Made by a program: the position numbers and the translations under genes. This document shows positions 15,572 to 21,041 of a stretch of DNA of 31,501 bases, piece after piece. The notes below the pieces were generated by a model, which had not been told where the DNA came from, ran no database searches, and worked only from the letters and a program-made list of their open reading frames with translations. The stretch is from a virus, in the IMG/VR virus record IMGVR_UViG_3300000268_000002, positions 1 to 31,501 of that record, one strand, 5' to 3'. Position 1 is the first letter of the stretch. Each line of letters begins with the position of its first letter.

Positions 15572-15872
15572 TCCATTCCCTTTCATTTCTACCTGAGTTA
15601 GATTTGACTGTGTTTCCTGTTAACTCAATCAATCCGATTATTTTCATTTCATTCAAACGCCTAGCGACTTGGTTGCCATCTAGTTTGGTTAGACTGGCGA
15701 TACCATCTTTACCAAGCGCACCATGCTCTTGTAGGCACTCTAAGATAATCTGGTGATGCTGAGATGCTACTGGCTTGATTGCCTCTGCTGCTTCAAAAGA
15801 AGTGAGTGGGTCTGATGCCCTTACTCTTGGGAAGTCAGGAAAGATGCGATCAAAATACTTTTTGTAATCCAT
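15552..15872 (-). CDS. Winged-helix DNA-binding protein
   Basis: 106 residues from ATG 15872, preceded by AAGGAG at good spacing. The ORF stays open upstream to 15917, but that ATG has no site. The core is SDPLTSFEAAEAIKPVA, then IILECLQEHGALGKDGIASLTKLDGNQVARRLNEMKIIGLIEL, a winged helix-turn-helix with recognition helix near 66-76, ending in a basic SNSGRNEREW. I associate this SDPxTSxEAA start with small phage regulators in recombination operons. The operator is unknown. Confidence 0.7.
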   Translation of the reverse strand: MDYKKYFDRIFPDFPRVRASDPLTSFEAAEAIKPVASQHHQIILECLQEHGALGKDGIASLTKLDGNQVARRLNEMKIIGLIELTGNTVKSNSGRNEREWNVIRKC

Positions 15873-15957
15873 TATTTTCTCCTTGAGGCGGGTACTCGCT
15901 GCGTCTGTTTGCCACAAGGTGTTCCGAGTGGCGAGGGCTATTACCTCCCTCCAGCAT
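15850..15957 (-). CDS. Possible 35-residue gene in a structured leader
   Basis: On the minus strand an ATG at 15957 has AGGGGA six bases upstream. It opens a 35-codon frame (MLEGGNSPRHSEHLVANRR start) that ends 23 bases inside the winged-helix gene, so coupling is possible. The DNA can also form two hairpins, GAGGG/CCCTC (15933-15937 with 15947-15951) and GCCAC/GTGGC (15911-15915 with 15928-15932). Whether it is a gene, a structured leader, or both is undecided; no family recognised. Confidence 0.4.
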   Translation of the reverse strand: MLEGGNSPRHSEHLVANRRSEYPPQGENNGLQKVF

Positions 15958-15979
15958 CCGCTTTCCCCTATTAACTTAT

Positions 15980-16225
15980 TTAAAATGGCGCATCGTCAAA
16001 GTCATCTCTAAGAGAACGCTTTGTAGGTGCTTTAGCTTCCTTCTGATCTTTAGCCTTGATAGACAAGGACATAAATTTAGCGCCATCTTTGCTTTCTTTT
16101 AGCCATGCGCTAATCCAGAAATCTACACCCTCTACATTGAGTGACCCTTTGTAGTGAGGAAACTTCTCATCATCTCTACGCTCGTTCTTAAATAAAGCGC
16201 CTCTATTTTCATTGTTGTATTCCAT
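15980..16225 (-). CDS. SSB-like protein with acidic C-terminal tail
   Basis: 81 residues with strong AAGGAG six bases before the ATG. The layout is YNNENRGALFKNERRDD, then HYKGSLNVEGVDFWISAWLKES, then FMSLSIKAKDQ, a single small beta domain related by look to the DUF736-type proteins. It ends in DDFDDAPF, an acidic tipped tail like the protein-docking tail of single-strand binding proteins. It lies between HNH and winged-helix genes, downstream of the annealing protein. DNA binding is an inference. Confidence 0.6.
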   Translation of the reverse strand: MEYNNENRGALFKNERRDDEKFPHYKGSLNVEGVDFWISAWLKESKDGAKFMSLSIKAKDQKEAKAPTKRSLRDDFDDAPF

Positions 16226-16718
16226 TTAATGCTCCTTTATAAGCTGAAAACTCTTTATGCAACTTGTTGGTTGCTTCTATTGCTACTAGTTCAGCTAATT
16301 CCTTATTGTCGTAGTAACCAAAACTATGACACTTTGAATTAACTCTTATTTGCACATACCATTTTTTATCTCTTTTGTGCCACATTACTCCTTTAATTCC
16401 TGTTGTATTACGAGTGCTAACTTTTTGATTCATGCAATTTTGAGACTTTGTTGCTTCTCTCAAATTTTCAATTCGATTGTTAGTTTTGTTGTTGTCTATG
16501 TGGTCAACATAGTCTGGCAAATATCCATAGTGATACAGAAAAATTAGCCTGTGAGTTTTATGCAGTTTTGAGTTGACATGGATTCTGTAATAGCCAGTTT
16601 TTTCGTCTAATGAGCCAGCAGCCTGACCTATTTTTATAGCATTGGCTTTTTTGACTTTCCAATACAAAACTCCATCTGCATAATCAAAATATTCACAGAC
16701 TTCTTTTTGTGTAATCAT
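16209..16718 (-). CDS. HNH endonuclease with AP2 domain, homing-type
   Basis: 169 residues. The HNH_3-type core has H56-R57, then VDHIDNNKTNNRIENLREAT (D72-H73 and N80-N81 region). After it the AP2-like TTGIKGVMWHKRDKKWYVQIRV at about 105-155 probably contributes DNA binding. The gene starts directly after the ERF stop (TAA then ATG) and its last codons contain the ribosome-binding site of the SSB-like gene. It is more AT- and Lys/Asn-rich than its neighbours, suggesting recent arrival as a free-standing mobile gene. Confidence 0.85.
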   Translation of the reverse strand: MITQKEVCEYFDYADGVLYWKVKKANAIKIGQAAGSLDEKTGYYRIHVNSKLHKTHRLIFLYHYGYLPDYVDHIDNNKTNNRIENLREATKSQNCMNQKVSTRNTTGIKGVMWHKRDKKWYVQIRVNSKCHSFGYYDNKELAELVAIEATNKLHKEFSAYKGALNGIQQ

Positions 16719-17324
16719 TTATAACTCCTTAGACTTTTTGATAGAACTTCTCACTTTACTAGGCAACAGAGTCCACAAGGCTACTTTTTGTTCAGCGTCT
16801 AGGTTCTCTGCTTCCAACTTTACCCAAGCGGTCTTAGGTTCTTCTTTATCACAGAGAGCAATTAAATCCATTGCTAACTCTTTGAGATAAATCTGTTCGT
16901 CCTCTGGGAGACTATCCATTGCACCTTGTGTAGGTGTGATGATTACCTCTTTGATAGGCGCAGAGGAGTCCAGAGCATCATGCTCAACAATCTCCATTGC
17001 TGTTACCCAAAGGTAGCGTCTGGTGTAGGTTTCTACAGCACCAAGGTTCTGGATAGGATGGCAACCCTTTAGGTTAGCATCAGCCATTGGTGAAGTGATG
17101 ATGATGTTAGTACCATCGTCTGTGTCTGTGATGGTCAGGCTTGCAATCTCAGCATCGTATGAGACTACGCCACAAAGACCAACTTCATTAAAGATTGAAT
17201 TGATTGTGGGGATAAAGTCACCAAGTTCAAAGTATGAGTAGCCAGCAAACTTATTGTGACCAGACTTCTTGAGTGGTGCGTTTTGCAACATGATTCGTGC
17301 TTGCATTAACTTCTTATGTACCAT
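16719..17324 (-). CDS. ERF-family single-strand annealing protein
   Basis: 201 residues from ATG 17324 with AAGGA at 5-7 bases; a weaker upstream ATG at 17339 adds five residues. The ERF signature is NKFAGYSYFELGDFIPTINSIFNEVGL, then KGCHPIQNLGAVETYTRRYLWVTAMEIVEHDALD. The TYTRRY and late HDALD parts are conserved in this recombinase group. It would anneal complementary strands in recombination-dependent replication or repair. The C-terminal 80 residues are a helical, charged extension. Confidence 0.82.
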   Translation of the reverse strand: MVHKKLMQARIMLQNAPLKKSGHNKFAGYSYFELGDFIPTINSIFNEVGLCGVVSYDAEIASLTITDTDDGTNIIITSPMADANLKGCHPIQNLGAVETYTRRYLWVTAMEIVEHDALDSSAPIKEVIITPTQGAMDSLPEDEQIYLKELAMDLIALCDKEEPKTAWVKLEAENLDAEQKVALWTLLPSKVRSSIKKSKEL

Positions 17325-17496
17325 TTGAATTTCCTTCATTTAAATATTCTTCAATCATTGCTTCTTTGTCTTCCTCGTATAAATCCTCGAAAGGTACGAA
17401 GTGGTTTTCTCCACAGCATGAGCCTGATCTCTTAGGATTAGCACAGTAGCAGCAGTATTCGCCTTGTAAATCCTTGATAGCGTCTTCTCTAGTCAT
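17314..17496 (-). CDS. Small Cys-rich, probably zinc-binding protein
   Basis: 60 residues. The block GEYCCYCANPKRSGSCCGENHF packs five Cys and a His into about 20 residues, likely one zinc site. The remainder is acidic and helical (DLYEEDKEAMIEEYLNEG). It overlaps the upstream stop by ATGA and the ERF start by 11 bases. No family is recognised; a role helping the annealing protein is positional inference. Confidence 0.6.
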   Translation of the reverse strand: MTREDAIKDLQGEYCCYCANPKRSGSCCGENHFVPFEDLYEEDKEAMIEEYLNEGNSNGT

Positions 17497-17651
17497 TGGA
17501 TTCTTTCAATTGGCTTTGCAACTAACCACTTGTCACCAAGCTGTAGAACTGATCTAACCCACTTGCGTTGGTTGTACTGGTTGACCTCTTGTGAGACTAG
17601 CTTGTTGTTATAAAGCTGTCTTGCCTTGCGTCTTAGTTGTTCTGTTTGCAT
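17493..17651 (-). CDS. Small basic protein, unknown function
   Basis: 52 residues from ATG 17651, which overlaps the TAA of the preceding TM gene (TAATG) and has GGAG six bases before. A longer reading from 17711 is rejected for that reason. The sequence is basic, with QTEQLRRKARQLYNNKLV, then NQRKWVRSVLQLGDKWLVA; the latter is a pattern I associate with small phage proteins. It may bind nucleic acid by charge only. Confidence 0.6.
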   Translation of the reverse strand: MQTEQLRRKARQLYNNKLVSQEVNQYNQRKWVRSVLQLGDKWLVAKPIERIQ

Positions 17652-17743
17652 TAACCTCTCCATGCCAACAAAACACCCCAACCGCCAAAGATAACGATTG
17701 CCAATGTCCACTCAACTAGCGTTTGAATAATCTTGCTTTTCAT
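17651..17743 (-). CDS. 30-residue single-TM peptide
   Basis: ATG 17743 has AAGGAA six bases upstream, and the TAA at 17651-17653 overlaps the next ATG. The peptide MKSKIIQTLVEWTLAIVIFGGWGVLLAWRG is one TM helix with Lys at the front and Arg-Gly at the end, so N-in orientation is plausible. It is the first gene of the leftward operon. It may be a small membrane factor or a leader peptide that sets up coupling to the next gene. Confidence 0.62.
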   Translation of the reverse strand: MKSKIIQTLVEWTLAIVIFGGWGVLLAWRG

Positions 17744-17792
17744 CTTAATTTCCTTAAAAAGACCCACTTACGATTTGCTGTGGGCTGACGCA

Positions 17793-17820
17793 AGTATAGC
17801 AAACTAAACGAACTAAACAA
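17793..17820 (-). promoter_or_regulatory. Early leftward promoter with extended -10
   Basis: On the minus strand TATACT (17798-17793) has the TG of an extended -10 and follows TTGTTT (17820-17815) at 16 bases. The element reads GTTTAGTTTGCTATACT (17809-17793). The predicted start near 17786 gives a leader of about 43 bases to ATG 17743. Just upstream the octamer GTTTAGTT occurs twice, nine bases apart. Confidence 0.62.
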
Positions 17821-17847
17821 GATATTTTTACTAGGAAAAACCCTTAG

Positions 17848-17864
17848 ATCAACATTTTGTTGAT
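17848..17864. promoter_or_regulatory. 17-bp operator-like palindrome between divergent promoters
   Basis: ATCAACA and TGTTGAT are perfect 7-base inverted arms around TTT. The site lies where the -35 of the rightward promoter should be, five bases before its -10. Its size and place fit the binding of a Cro- or CI-type dimer, with the adjacent Cro-like gene at 17882 as the obvious candidate. Binding is not shown. Confidence 0.55.
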
Positions 17865-17875
17865 TTTGCTATACT
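17859..17875 (+). promoter_or_regulatory. Early rightward promoter, extended -10, leaderless product predicted
   Basis: GTTGATTTTGCTATACT (17859-17875) holds TATACT with the TG of an extended -10 and no good -35. It matches the leftward element at 15 of 17 positions. The -10 ends six bases before ATG 17882, so transcription should begin at the start codon. The palindrome at 17848 overlaps it. Confidence 0.62.
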
Positions 17876-17881
17876 CGAAGG

Positions 17882-18034
17882 ATGGACAAACAAACTGCAA
17901 TCAAACTTGCTGGCTCACAGAGTGAGCTTGCTCGTATTCTTGGAATCAAACGAGCGGCTGTCTGGCATTGGAAGACTATCCCTCTGTTAAGAATTTATCA
18001 ACTTAAAGAACTAAGACCAGATTGGTTTAAATGA
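17882..18034 (+). CDS. Cro-like helix-turn-helix regulator (YdaS/Cro type)
   Basis: 50 residues. The helix-turn-helix is about 13-31 (SQSELARILGIKRAAVWHW), with a short N-terminal MDKQTAIKLAG helix; this is the usual size and layout of phage Cro/YdaS proteins. The predicted leaderless mRNA recalls cI of phage lambda. It probably binds the 17-bp palindrome next to its own start. The stop overlaps the next ATG. No lysogenic repressor or integrase is visible here, so the protein may only time early genes. Confidence 0.75.
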   Translation: MDKQTAIKLAGSQSELARILGIKRAAVWHWKTIPLLRIYQLKELRPDWFK

Positions 18035-18399
18035 CTCAAGCACAAATTATCAAAGCACTCCAGAATGGTCCGTTGACCTCAAGAGAGATTTCTAACCTGA
18101 CTGGTATGCCACAAGCTACTGTCCTGTCAACAGCAAAGAAACTGCGCTACCAAGGCAAACTAGCGACTGAGTTGGTCAAATCAGGCAAGCATTGGGTTGC
18201 CCAGTACACACTCTCTGAGGCGCTTGTAGAGGCTAAGAAACCGAAGGAAGATCGCTGCTTGCTAAACCCATTTGATATTCGTAACGCCAAGGGCATATTC
18301 ACCCCTGCTGAGTATCGAGTGATGAACGCACAAGCTAGAAGACTGTTTAACGGAAACCCTAATTTCACAAAAGAAATTACGAACAATCAATTTATTTAA
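18031..18399 (+). CDS. Winged-helix protein
   Basis: 122 residues. The first 60 (AQIIKALQNGPLTSREISNLTGMPQATVLSTAKKLRYQGKLATE) form a MarR/IclR-like winged helix with recognition helix around 27-40. The rest (NPFDIRNAKGIFTPAEYRVMNAQARRLFNG) is an unassigned charged helical tail. It is coupled to the Cro-like gene by ATGA and precedes the replication initiator. Its likely role is a second regulator or a loader helper; the DNA target is unknown. Confidence 0.65.
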   Translation: MTQAQIIKALQNGPLTSREISNLTGMPQATVLSTAKKLRYQGKLATELVKSGKHWVAQYTLSEALVEAKKPKEDRCLLNPFDIRNAKGIFTPAEYRVMNAQARRLFNGNPNFTKEITNNQFI

Positions 18400-18427
18400 G
18401 TTTACAGTAGGCTTTTTTAAGTTTACA
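18395..18427 (+). repeat. Two 12-bp direct repeats 21 bp apart
   Basis: TTTAAGTTTACA occurs at 18395-18406 and 18416-18427. The 21-base period, close to two helical turns, places both copies on one DNA face. They sit at the end of the winged-helix gene and about 110 bases before the initiator gene, in an AT-rich stretch. A binding site for a regulator or initiator (iteron-like) is possible. No other copy was noticed nearby. Confidence 0.5.
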
Positions 18428-18457
18428 ATTGTTTGAAACACGGCTAGGTGCGAAGTC

Positions 18458-18541
18458 ATGAGCGCACCGAAAAGAGTTACCCCTTCTCCTGCCGAAGTTT
18501 CTTTTAAGGGGCTTTTAAAAAGCGGCAAAAATTATGGCTAA
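18458..18541 (+). CDS. 27-residue upstream ORF coupled to the initiator
   Basis: The ATG at 18458 has AGGT seven bases upstream, and the frame ends at 18541, 8 bases inside the next gene. The product (MSAPKRVTPSPAEVSFKGLL start) is basic, with a Pro-rich beginning and a short amphipathic helix. The initiator start at 18534 has no clear Shine-Dalgarno, so it may depend on ribosomes ending here. It may be a leader peptide or a tiny gene. Confidence 0.45.
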   Translation: MSAPKRVTPSPAEVSFKGLLKSGKNYG

Positions 18542-19301
18542 TCCGTGGTTTCGACTCTATTCAGAGTTCGCACATGACCCAAAAATTCAAATGCTTCCAG
18601 AGGCTATGCAAAGACGCTATGTCATGCTTATGTGCCTTAGATGTAGCGAAACACTTGAAACGTTACATGAAACAGAGATAGCGTTTCAACTACGCTTATC
18701 AGAAGCAGAACTCATTGAAACAAAACAACTGTTTATCAGTAAGAATTTTATTGATAAGCAATGGAATTTATTGAATTGGGATAAACGTCAATTTGTTTCA
18801 GACTCAAGCACCATGCGGGTTCGCAAGCATCGAGACAATAAGAAACAACCAAGTAACGATGAAGAAACGTTACAGAAACGTTCAAGTAACGCTATAGATA
18901 CAGATACAGATACAGATAAGAAACAGATACAGAATAAAGCAACTGTCGTTGCAACACCTGTCGGTGTTTCTGATTCTGTTTGGCAAGAATTCAAATCTTT
19001 GAGAAAAGCCAAAAAAGCACCAATAACTCAAAGAGCCATTGACTCATTAACAAATGAAGCAAACAAGGCTGGTTGGACTTTAGAGAAAGCCTTAGAGGAA
19101 TGTATTGTTCGTGGTTGGCAAGCATTTAAAGCAGATTGGGTAATGGCTAAACCTAATCCTGCTGACAACATAAGGCTCACAGTACCACCATCAAATGAGC
19201 CTAATCTTGTTTTACTAAAAATAAAGCAAGACGAGAAAAATGCTGCCCCTATGCCTGACTTTGTTCGTCAATTTGCTAAAAAAGTAAAAGGAAATATATG
19301 A
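18534..19301 (+). CDS. Replication initiator / replisome organiser (lambda O-like layout)
   Basis: 255 residues. Residues 1-90 (NPWFRLYSEFAHDPKIQMLPEAMQRRYVMLMCL... LRLSEAELIETKQLF) resemble the N-terminal winged-helix domain of phage replisome organisers. A Lys/Asp/Thr-rich hydrophilic linker contains TDTDTDTDK, encoded by a six-base microsatellite. The C-terminal 100 residues (VWQEFKSLRKAKKAPITQRAIDSL... LEECIVRGWQAFKADWV) are the module usual at the end of such proteins. It would bind the phage origin and recruit the host replication machinery; no phage polymerase or helicase is visible here. Confidence 0.7.
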   Translation: MANPWFRLYSEFAHDPKIQMLPEAMQRRYVMLMCLRCSETLETLHETEIAFQLRLSEAELIETKQLFISKNFIDKQWNLLNWDKRQFVSDSSTMRVRKHRDNKKQPSNDEETLQKRSSNAIDTDTDTDKKQIQNKATVVATPVGVSDSVWQEFKSLRKAKKAPITQRAIDSLTNEANKAGWTLEKALEECIVRGWQAFKADWVMAKPNPADNIRLTVPPSNEPNLVLLKIKQDEKNAAPMPDFVRQFAKKVKGNI

Positions 19302-19486
19302 AATTTCTTAAACAACATCCAATTGAATTTTATGTATCGGTTGCTGGTTATCTTGTTTTTCAGAACTATGAAATAAAAATAGCATTAACACCCGAACAAA
19401 CAAAAGTTTTACAAAAACAACTTCCTGAATTGATGGAGTTGCAAGATAAACATTGGACTGGGATTGATGAAAATGTCGCACTCTGA
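19298..19486 (+). CDS. Small helical protein, unknown function
   Basis: 62 residues beginning in an ATGA overlap with the initiator. The sequence has a hydrophobic beginning (PIEFYVSVAGYLVFQNYEIKIAL), then TPEQTKVLQKQLPELMELQDKHW, a helical part. It is not long enough for a real TM. It ends 14 bases inside the next small gene. Nothing recognisable; an operon member by spacing. Confidence 0.55.
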   Translation: MKFLKQHPIEFYVSVAGYLVFQNYEIKIALTPEQTKVLQKQLPELMELQDKHWTGIDENVAL

Positions 19487-19580
19487 TGCTATGAAACTAC
19501 TAGACAAGGTGCGTGAAGGCGTACCTTATCCTCTACACCTGATAAACAAAGCATTGGAATTGACAGGTGATTTGGAGTAG
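19473..19580 (+). CDS. 35-residue small phage protein
   Basis: ATG at 19473 within the end of the previous gene, TAG at 19578-19580. The product (DAMKLLDKVREGVPYPLHLINKALELTGDLE) is one amphipathic helix pair with VREGVPYP and LINKALELTGD. I have the impression that this pattern recurs near replication genes in similar phages. The frame overlaps both neighbours, typical of the dense packing here. Confidence 0.55.
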   Translation: MSHSDAMKLLDKVREGVPYPLHLINKALELTGDLE

Positions 19581-19779
19581 AAAAAATGTAGAAAACCCAA
19601 GCGATAAGGTAACTCTTGAACAAGCAGAGGCAAGGGAACTTTATCGCACTTGGGAAACAAATAACGATCGTGACTTTGTGCGTGGTCGGCTAGAGAGAGC
19701 AGAACGAATCTATGGCTCTGGCGCTAGAGATCGTATCCGCACCTACATGAACATGATTAAAGATGGGACTTTTGAATGA
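19567..19779 (+). CDS. Small protein with GTG start
   Basis: 70 residues. The only usable upstream start is GTG at 19567, since a TGA in the same frame closes the region at 19561-19563. The product begins with a basic patch, and the core RELYRTWETNNDRDFVRGRLERAERIYGSGARDRIRTYM is strongly helical with many Arg and Glu. It overlaps the previous gene by 14 bases and the next by ATGA. Function unknown; the charge pattern allows nucleic-acid or protein binding. Confidence 0.6.
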   Translation: MIWSRKNVENPSDKVTLEQAEARELYRTWETNNDRDFVRGRLERAERIYGSGARDRIRTYMNMIKDGTFE

Positions 19780-20360
19780 GAGTTTTAGTTGCTTGCGAAT
19801 ACTCTGGAACAGTAAGAGATGCTTTTATTGCTTTAGGACATGAAGCAATGTCGTGTGACTTGCTGCCAACAGATGTTGAAGGTCCTCACTATCAGGGTGA
19901 TATTTTTGATGTTCTTGACGATGGTTGGGATTTAATGGTTGCACATCCTCCATGCACTTATCTTTCAAATGCTGGCGCTAGACATCTTTATCCTAAAAAG
20001 TTTCTAAATCAACAAAGATATGAGCAAGGATTGGAAGCAAAGCAATTCTTTATGAAGTTGTTAACTTGCAACATCAAAAAAATCTGTGTCGAGAATCCAG
20101 TTCCATCATCAATCTTTGGATTGCCTAAATATCATCAAGTTATTCAGCCTTATGAATTTGGACATCCTTATCAAAAGAAAACTTGTCTTTGGTTAAAAAA
20201 TTTACCCCCATTGATGGCAACAATGTATGTGCAAAAACAAGAAAGCACTAAGGTTGTTGGCAATTGGTTTAATGCTGGTGGCAAAGATAGACAAAAAAAC
20301 AGGGCAAAAACCTTTGACGGAATAGCCTCAGCAATGGCAAACCAATGGGGTGCAGTATGA
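19776..20360 (+). CDS. C5 cytosine methyltransferase-like protein, reduced
   Basis: 194 residues. MRVLVACEYSGTVRDAF is a Rossmann SAM-binding start that lacks the usual DLFxG form. HPPC (57-60) is motif IV with Cys60 as the expected nucleophile, and ENP (106-108) corresponds to motif VI. NRAKTFDGIASAMANQW near the end resembles the late motif. A recognisable motif VIII and a target-recognition region are missing, and the length is far below the usual 300 or more. It may modify phage DNA, or act in another way; DNA target unknown. Confidence 0.6.
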   Translation: MRVLVACEYSGTVRDAFIALGHEAMSCDLLPTDVEGPHYQGDIFDVLDDGWDLMVAHPPCTYLSNAGARHLYPKKFLNQQRYEQGLEAKQFFMKLLTCNIKKICVENPVPSSIFGLPKYHQVIQPYEFGHPYQKKTCLWLKNLPPLMATMYVQKQESTKVVGNWFNAGGKDRQKNRAKTFDGIASAMANQWGAV

Positions 20361-20623
20361 GACGAGCAGCTAGGGTAGATGCTAACCAAGAACAGATAGT
20401 CTCAGCCTTGCGAGGTGCAGGGGCTTACGTCTGGATTATTGGCTTACCAGTTGATCTTTTGGTTGGCTACAAAGGTCACACCTTTCTGGTGGAGATTAAA
20501 ACAGACTCTAAAAAGCGTTTAACCAAGCTACAAGCAGACTTTTTCGAGAATTGGTCTGGAAGTACCTTGGCAAGAATAGATAGCCCAGAAGCGGCATTAC
20601 GAATGATCGGAGTAGTCAAGTGA
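20357..20623 (+). CDS. VRR-NUC-like nuclease
   Basis: 88 residues from ATG 20357 (ATGA with the previous stop). A PD-(D/E)xK core is visible: Glu12 in the first helix, LPVDLLVGYKGHTFLVEIK with Asp33, Glu46 and Lys48, then a helix KLQADFFENW. This is the short stand-alone VRR-NUC form common in phages. It could process branched DNA or help recombination. Its neighbours are the methyltransferase-like gene and a small helical gene. Confidence 0.75.
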   Translation: MRRAARVDANQEQIVSALRGAGAYVWIIGLPVDLLVGYKGHTFLVEIKTDSKKRLTKLQADFFENWSGSTLARIDSPEAALRMIGVVK

Positions 20624-20952
20624 AAGCACCCTACAAAGCCATTGAGTTCATCTTAGAAAACGCACCAAAGTATGCCGAGGCTAAAGCACAGCGCATATAC
20701 CTTGAGGAATTCCGTAAAACAAAAAAAGCCTTGTTGATGAAGGACGCTATGGCAAGAGGAATTGACTCTGGTGTAGCCCAAGAGAGAGAAGCCTATGCCC
20801 ACTACGAATATGCTGATCTACTCAAAGGACTAATGGTTGCTATTGAGGTAGAGGAAACACTAAAGTGGAAACTGACTGCTGCCCAGATGAAAGCTGACAT
20901 TTGGAGATCAGAGCAAGCTAGTGAGCGTCTTGGTGTAAAAACTACAGAATAG
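20620..20952 (+). CDS. Helical protein with GTG start, unknown function
   Basis: 110 residues. GTG at 20620 overlaps the TGA of the nuclease. The sequence is almost wholly helical (YKAIEFILENAPKYAEAKAQRIYLEEFRKTKKALLMK, then AQEREAYAHYEYADLLKGLMVAIEVEETLKWKL, then QMKADIWRSEQASERLG). I associate this layout with a common phage family of unknown function. It ends the segment before the promoter at 20974. Confidence 0.62.
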   Translation: MKAPYKAIEFILENAPKYAEAKAQRIYLEEFRKTKKALLMKDAMARGIDSGVAQEREAYAHYEYADLLKGLMVAIEVEETLKWKLTAAQMKADIWRSEQASERLGVKTTE

Positions 20953-20973
20953 GGAAAGTACCTATATTGATAT

Positions 20974-20990
20974 GTTTAGTAAACTATACT
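20974..20990 (+). promoter_or_regulatory. Third copy of the early promoter element
   Basis: GTTTAGTAAACTATACT matches GTTTAGTTTGCTATACT at 14 of 17 positions, with the same spacing to TATACT. The predicted start near 20997 lies 45 bases before ATG 21042. AAAGTACC (20955-20962) and GGTACTTT (21021-21028) are inverted repeats on either side. GTTTAGTAAAC itself is an 11-base palindrome. Confidence 0.6.
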
Positions 20991-21041
20991 ACAATCACAT
21001 CAGCCCAAGCAATTCGCAAGGGTACTTTTAAGGATTAAGTC

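Noticed and set aside
17652-17711. 72-residue version of the 17493 gene
   Set aside because: The extension lies over the TM-peptide gene; the TAATG junction and GGAG place the start at 17651.
17744-17881. attP or integration module near the control region
   Set aside because: No integrase or excisionase-like gene is found anywhere in the window, so the palindrome is better read as an operator.
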